A stretch of DNA of 64,000 nt, from the NCBI RefSeq assembly GCF_010500865.1, contig NZ_JAAAWN010000024.1, forward strand, positions 1 to 64,000, in the 5' to 3' direction. The notes below the pieces were generated by a model. That model saw only the letters and a program-made list of their open reading frames with translations. It was not told the origin of the DNA and made no database searches. The translations under genes and the position numbers were made by a program. Positions 62,344 through 64,000 of this stretch are shown one piece after another. Source of the DNA: Alteromonas profundi (GTDB taxonomy: Bacteria; Pseudomonadota; Gammaproteobacteria; Enterobacterales; Alteromonadaceae). How positions within the stretch are numbered: the first letter of the stretch is position 1; every line of letters begins with the position of its first letter.

Positions 62344-64000
62344 ATGTCGGCAACGGATTACGATAACGACGAGTTAGTCTTCTTAGAAGATGATAATGAC
62401 AACGCAATCGATACTACAATCTACAAAGAATGGAATATCTTAATTGTCGATGACGATGAAGAAATTCATACCGTTACTCGTCTAGCACTTGCCGACCTTG
62501 TGGTGAATGAACGAAAACTAAACTTTCTGCATGCCTATTCTGGCGAACAAGCACAGCAATTACTGCACGAATACGGCAAAGGTATTGCCATTATCCTTCT
62601 TGATGTGGTTATGGAAACCGACTACGCAGGTTTTGATGTGGTTCGCTACATTAGAGAAAGCATGAGGTTAGCCGAACCCCGTATCATTTTACGCACCGGA
62701 CAACCCGGCTACGCCCCCGAAGAAGAAGTCATCAAGCTTTATGATATTAACGACTATAAAACGAAAACAGAGTTAACCCGGGGAAAGCTGTTAACCACGG
62801 TTATTTCATCGCTACGTTCATATCAACAAATTATGACGATAAATCAAAATCGTATCGGGCTTGAGAAGATAATTTCCTCCTCATCTAACCTGTTTGAAGA
62901 ACATTCGGTTAAAGGGTTTTGTGAAGGAGTCGTCACCCAAATAAGTTCATTAATTGGCTTAGATGCGGAAGGGTTGTTGTGCGCCCGTGCAGGTGCAGTA
63001 TTAGATAAAGACGATAATGGCATTTATGTACTCGGCGCGGCAGGCGAATACGCAAGCCTTATCAATGAGCCCATTGAACATATACGCGATGATGAAATTG
63101 TAGAGCAAATCAACCGTTGTTTGCGCTTAAAGCAACATATCATCGAGCCTCAGTCATCTGTGTTGTATATTAATCGAGCCGGTTTTGAAGCTGCCGTTTA
63201 TGTGCATATGGCCAGTGCGGTTAGCAATATAGATAAGAACTTGTTAGAGGTTTTTCTATCGAGTATTTCGGTAGGCTATGAAAACGTTAACTTATTTCAT
63301 GAACTTAGAAATGCGGCATTTCGCGATTGGCTCACTCGATTACCTAATCGTAACGAGTTCATCAATATGTTGGACAAACCCCACCTGTTTGCAGGCGATA
63401 ATTATTCAGTAGCACTTGTAGATGTAAATCACTTTTCCGATGTAAATGATGGGTTAGGCCAAGAAGCAGGCAACGAATTGCTATTAGCAATCACCCAGCG
63501 GTTTCAAGATACATTCACTAATAAAGTAAGAATTGGTCGCATCGGTGCAGACGTGTTTGGTTTAATAGGGCCCTCTGAGGAGGTTAACCCTACCTCTATT
63601 AGCGACGTGTTCGAGTCTTCGTTTAAAGTAAGCGACCACACCCTGCCGATAAACGTTACCATCGGCCTCTGTCGACTAGAGAACCAGCAAGGCGTAGGTA
63701 TCAATGTTTTGAAACGGGCGAATATTGCGCTAAATAGAGCGAAAAAGAACCTTAGCGATAATCACGAATACTACGCAAAAAGCATTGAAAGCCAAACCAC
63801 ATGGCGTCTAGATATGATACGCCAGTTGAGAAGCGACTTTATCAATAGAAAATTGCAACTGTGGTATCAGCCCCAGGTAGACTTAGTCAGTGAAAAAGTG
63901 GTGGGAATGGAAGGGTTATTGCGCTGGCCTGACGGCGAGGGCGGTTATATTTCCCCTGCGGTATTTATACCATTGGCAGAGTATTCAGGGCTTATTGTGG
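62344..64000 (+). CDS. Response regulator with degenerate GGDEF and EAL domains (runs off window)
   Basis: The open frame from ATG 62344 has at least 552 residues and continues past the window. A receiver domain (about 30-160) holds NILIVDDDEEIHTVTR and the phospho-acceptor LLDVVMET, then a DUF3369-like sensor region (about 160-320) follows. The GGDEF domain reads RIGADVF in place of GGDEF, so cyclase activity is unlikely. The EAL domain begins LQLWYQPQVDLV and shows EGL in place of EAL; the rest of its catalytic residues lie beyond the window. Confidence 0.85.
   Translation, partial: MSATDYDNDELVFLEDDNDNAIDTTIYKEWNILIVDDDEEIHTVTRLALADLVVNERKLNFLHAYSGEQAQQLLHEYGKGIAIILLDVVMETDYAGFDVVRYIRESMRLAEPRIILRTGQPGYAPEEEVIKLYDINDYKTKTELTRGKLLTTVISSLRSYQQIMTINQNRIGLEKIISSSSNLFEEHSVKGFCEGVVTQISSLIGLDAEGLLCARAGAVLDKDDNGIYVLGAAGEYASLINEPIEHIRDDEIVEQINRCLRLKQHIIEPQSSVLYINRAGFEAAVYVHMASAVSNIDKNLLEVFLSSISVGYENVNLFHELRNAAFRDWLTRLPNRNEFINMLDKPHLFAGDNYSVALVDVNHFSDVNDGLGQEAGNELLLAITQRFQDTFTNKVRIGRIGADVFGLIGPSEEVNPTSISDVFESSFKVSDHTLPINVTIGLCRLENQQGVGINVLKRANIALNRAKKNLSDNHEYYAKSIESQTTWRLDMIRQLRSDFINRKLQLWYQPQVDLVSEKVVGMEGLLRWPDGEGGYISPAVFIPLAEYSGLIV

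Overview
The window reads as a chromosomal segment of a marine gammaproteobacterium, most likely Alteromonas or a close relative in the Alteromonadaceae. This is an inference from the gene set: a BcsA-BcsB-BcsZ-BcsC cellulose cluster, DPP-IV-like S9 peptidase, CLCA_X-type protein beside FldB, DUF2333 and TIGR04219-type neighbours, a TIGR03899-type protein, cysJIH and several c-di-GMP proteins. Coding density is high, and most transcription units end in clear hairpins that often serve two converging genes. No rRNA, tRNA or CRISPR array was recognised.

Layout. 1-1.6 kb: IS4-type transposase remnants in a 0.3-kb tandem array, then a class II glutamine amidotransferase bracketed by a short repeat. 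1.5-8.1 kb: a LysR regulator, a VOC protein, and a four-gene minus-strand operon (PLP-dependent dehydratase, amidohydrolase, amino-acid permease, glyoxalase-II-like hydrolase). 8.2-15.9 kb: a PAS-GGDEF-EAL protein, a PH-domain protein, DPP-IV, an atypical SDR, TrmN6 and a YgjV-like protein. 16.1-25.9 kb: a bcs operon led by an unrecognised small membrane protein. It converges on a secreted choice-of-anchor-A protein whose leader folds into an RNA-like structure that can hide its ribosome-binding site. 26-37 kb: orphan exbD, CLCA_X and its partial duplicate, fldB, a PhoD-like phosphatase, msrA, DCC and SDR proteins, an NSS transporter, a YeeZ-type epimerase and a YggN-like protein. 37-41.5 kb: a small membrane protein, an MscS-family channel, two tandem acyltransferases and S-formylglutathione hydrolase.

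41.5-44.3 kb holds a tight three-gene operon: a coiled-coil protein, a membrane protein with an OmpA-like C-terminus, and a Ras/Rab-like small GTPase. This is the best candidate here for a poorly described system. 44.6-49.3 kb is a five-gene glycosyltransferase operon led by a 47-residue ORF, divergent from a large FAD/NAD(P)-binding protein. 51.2-52.5 kb has an integrase N-terminal stub just upstream of dusA, the footprint expected of a lost dusA-targeting island.

53-56.8 kb carries a phage-shock cluster (pspA with a possible sigma-54 promoter, pspC, a small membrane protein), then a DUF2333 protein and an outer-membrane barrel protein. 57-61.3 kb is the sulfate-assimilation operon cysJIH. 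The window ends with a TIGR03899-type protein and a response regulator with degenerate GGDEF and EAL domains, cut by the window edge. Cyclic-di-GMP is a recurring theme: a turnover enzyme, the PilZ domain of BcsA, BcsB, and the terminal regulator.
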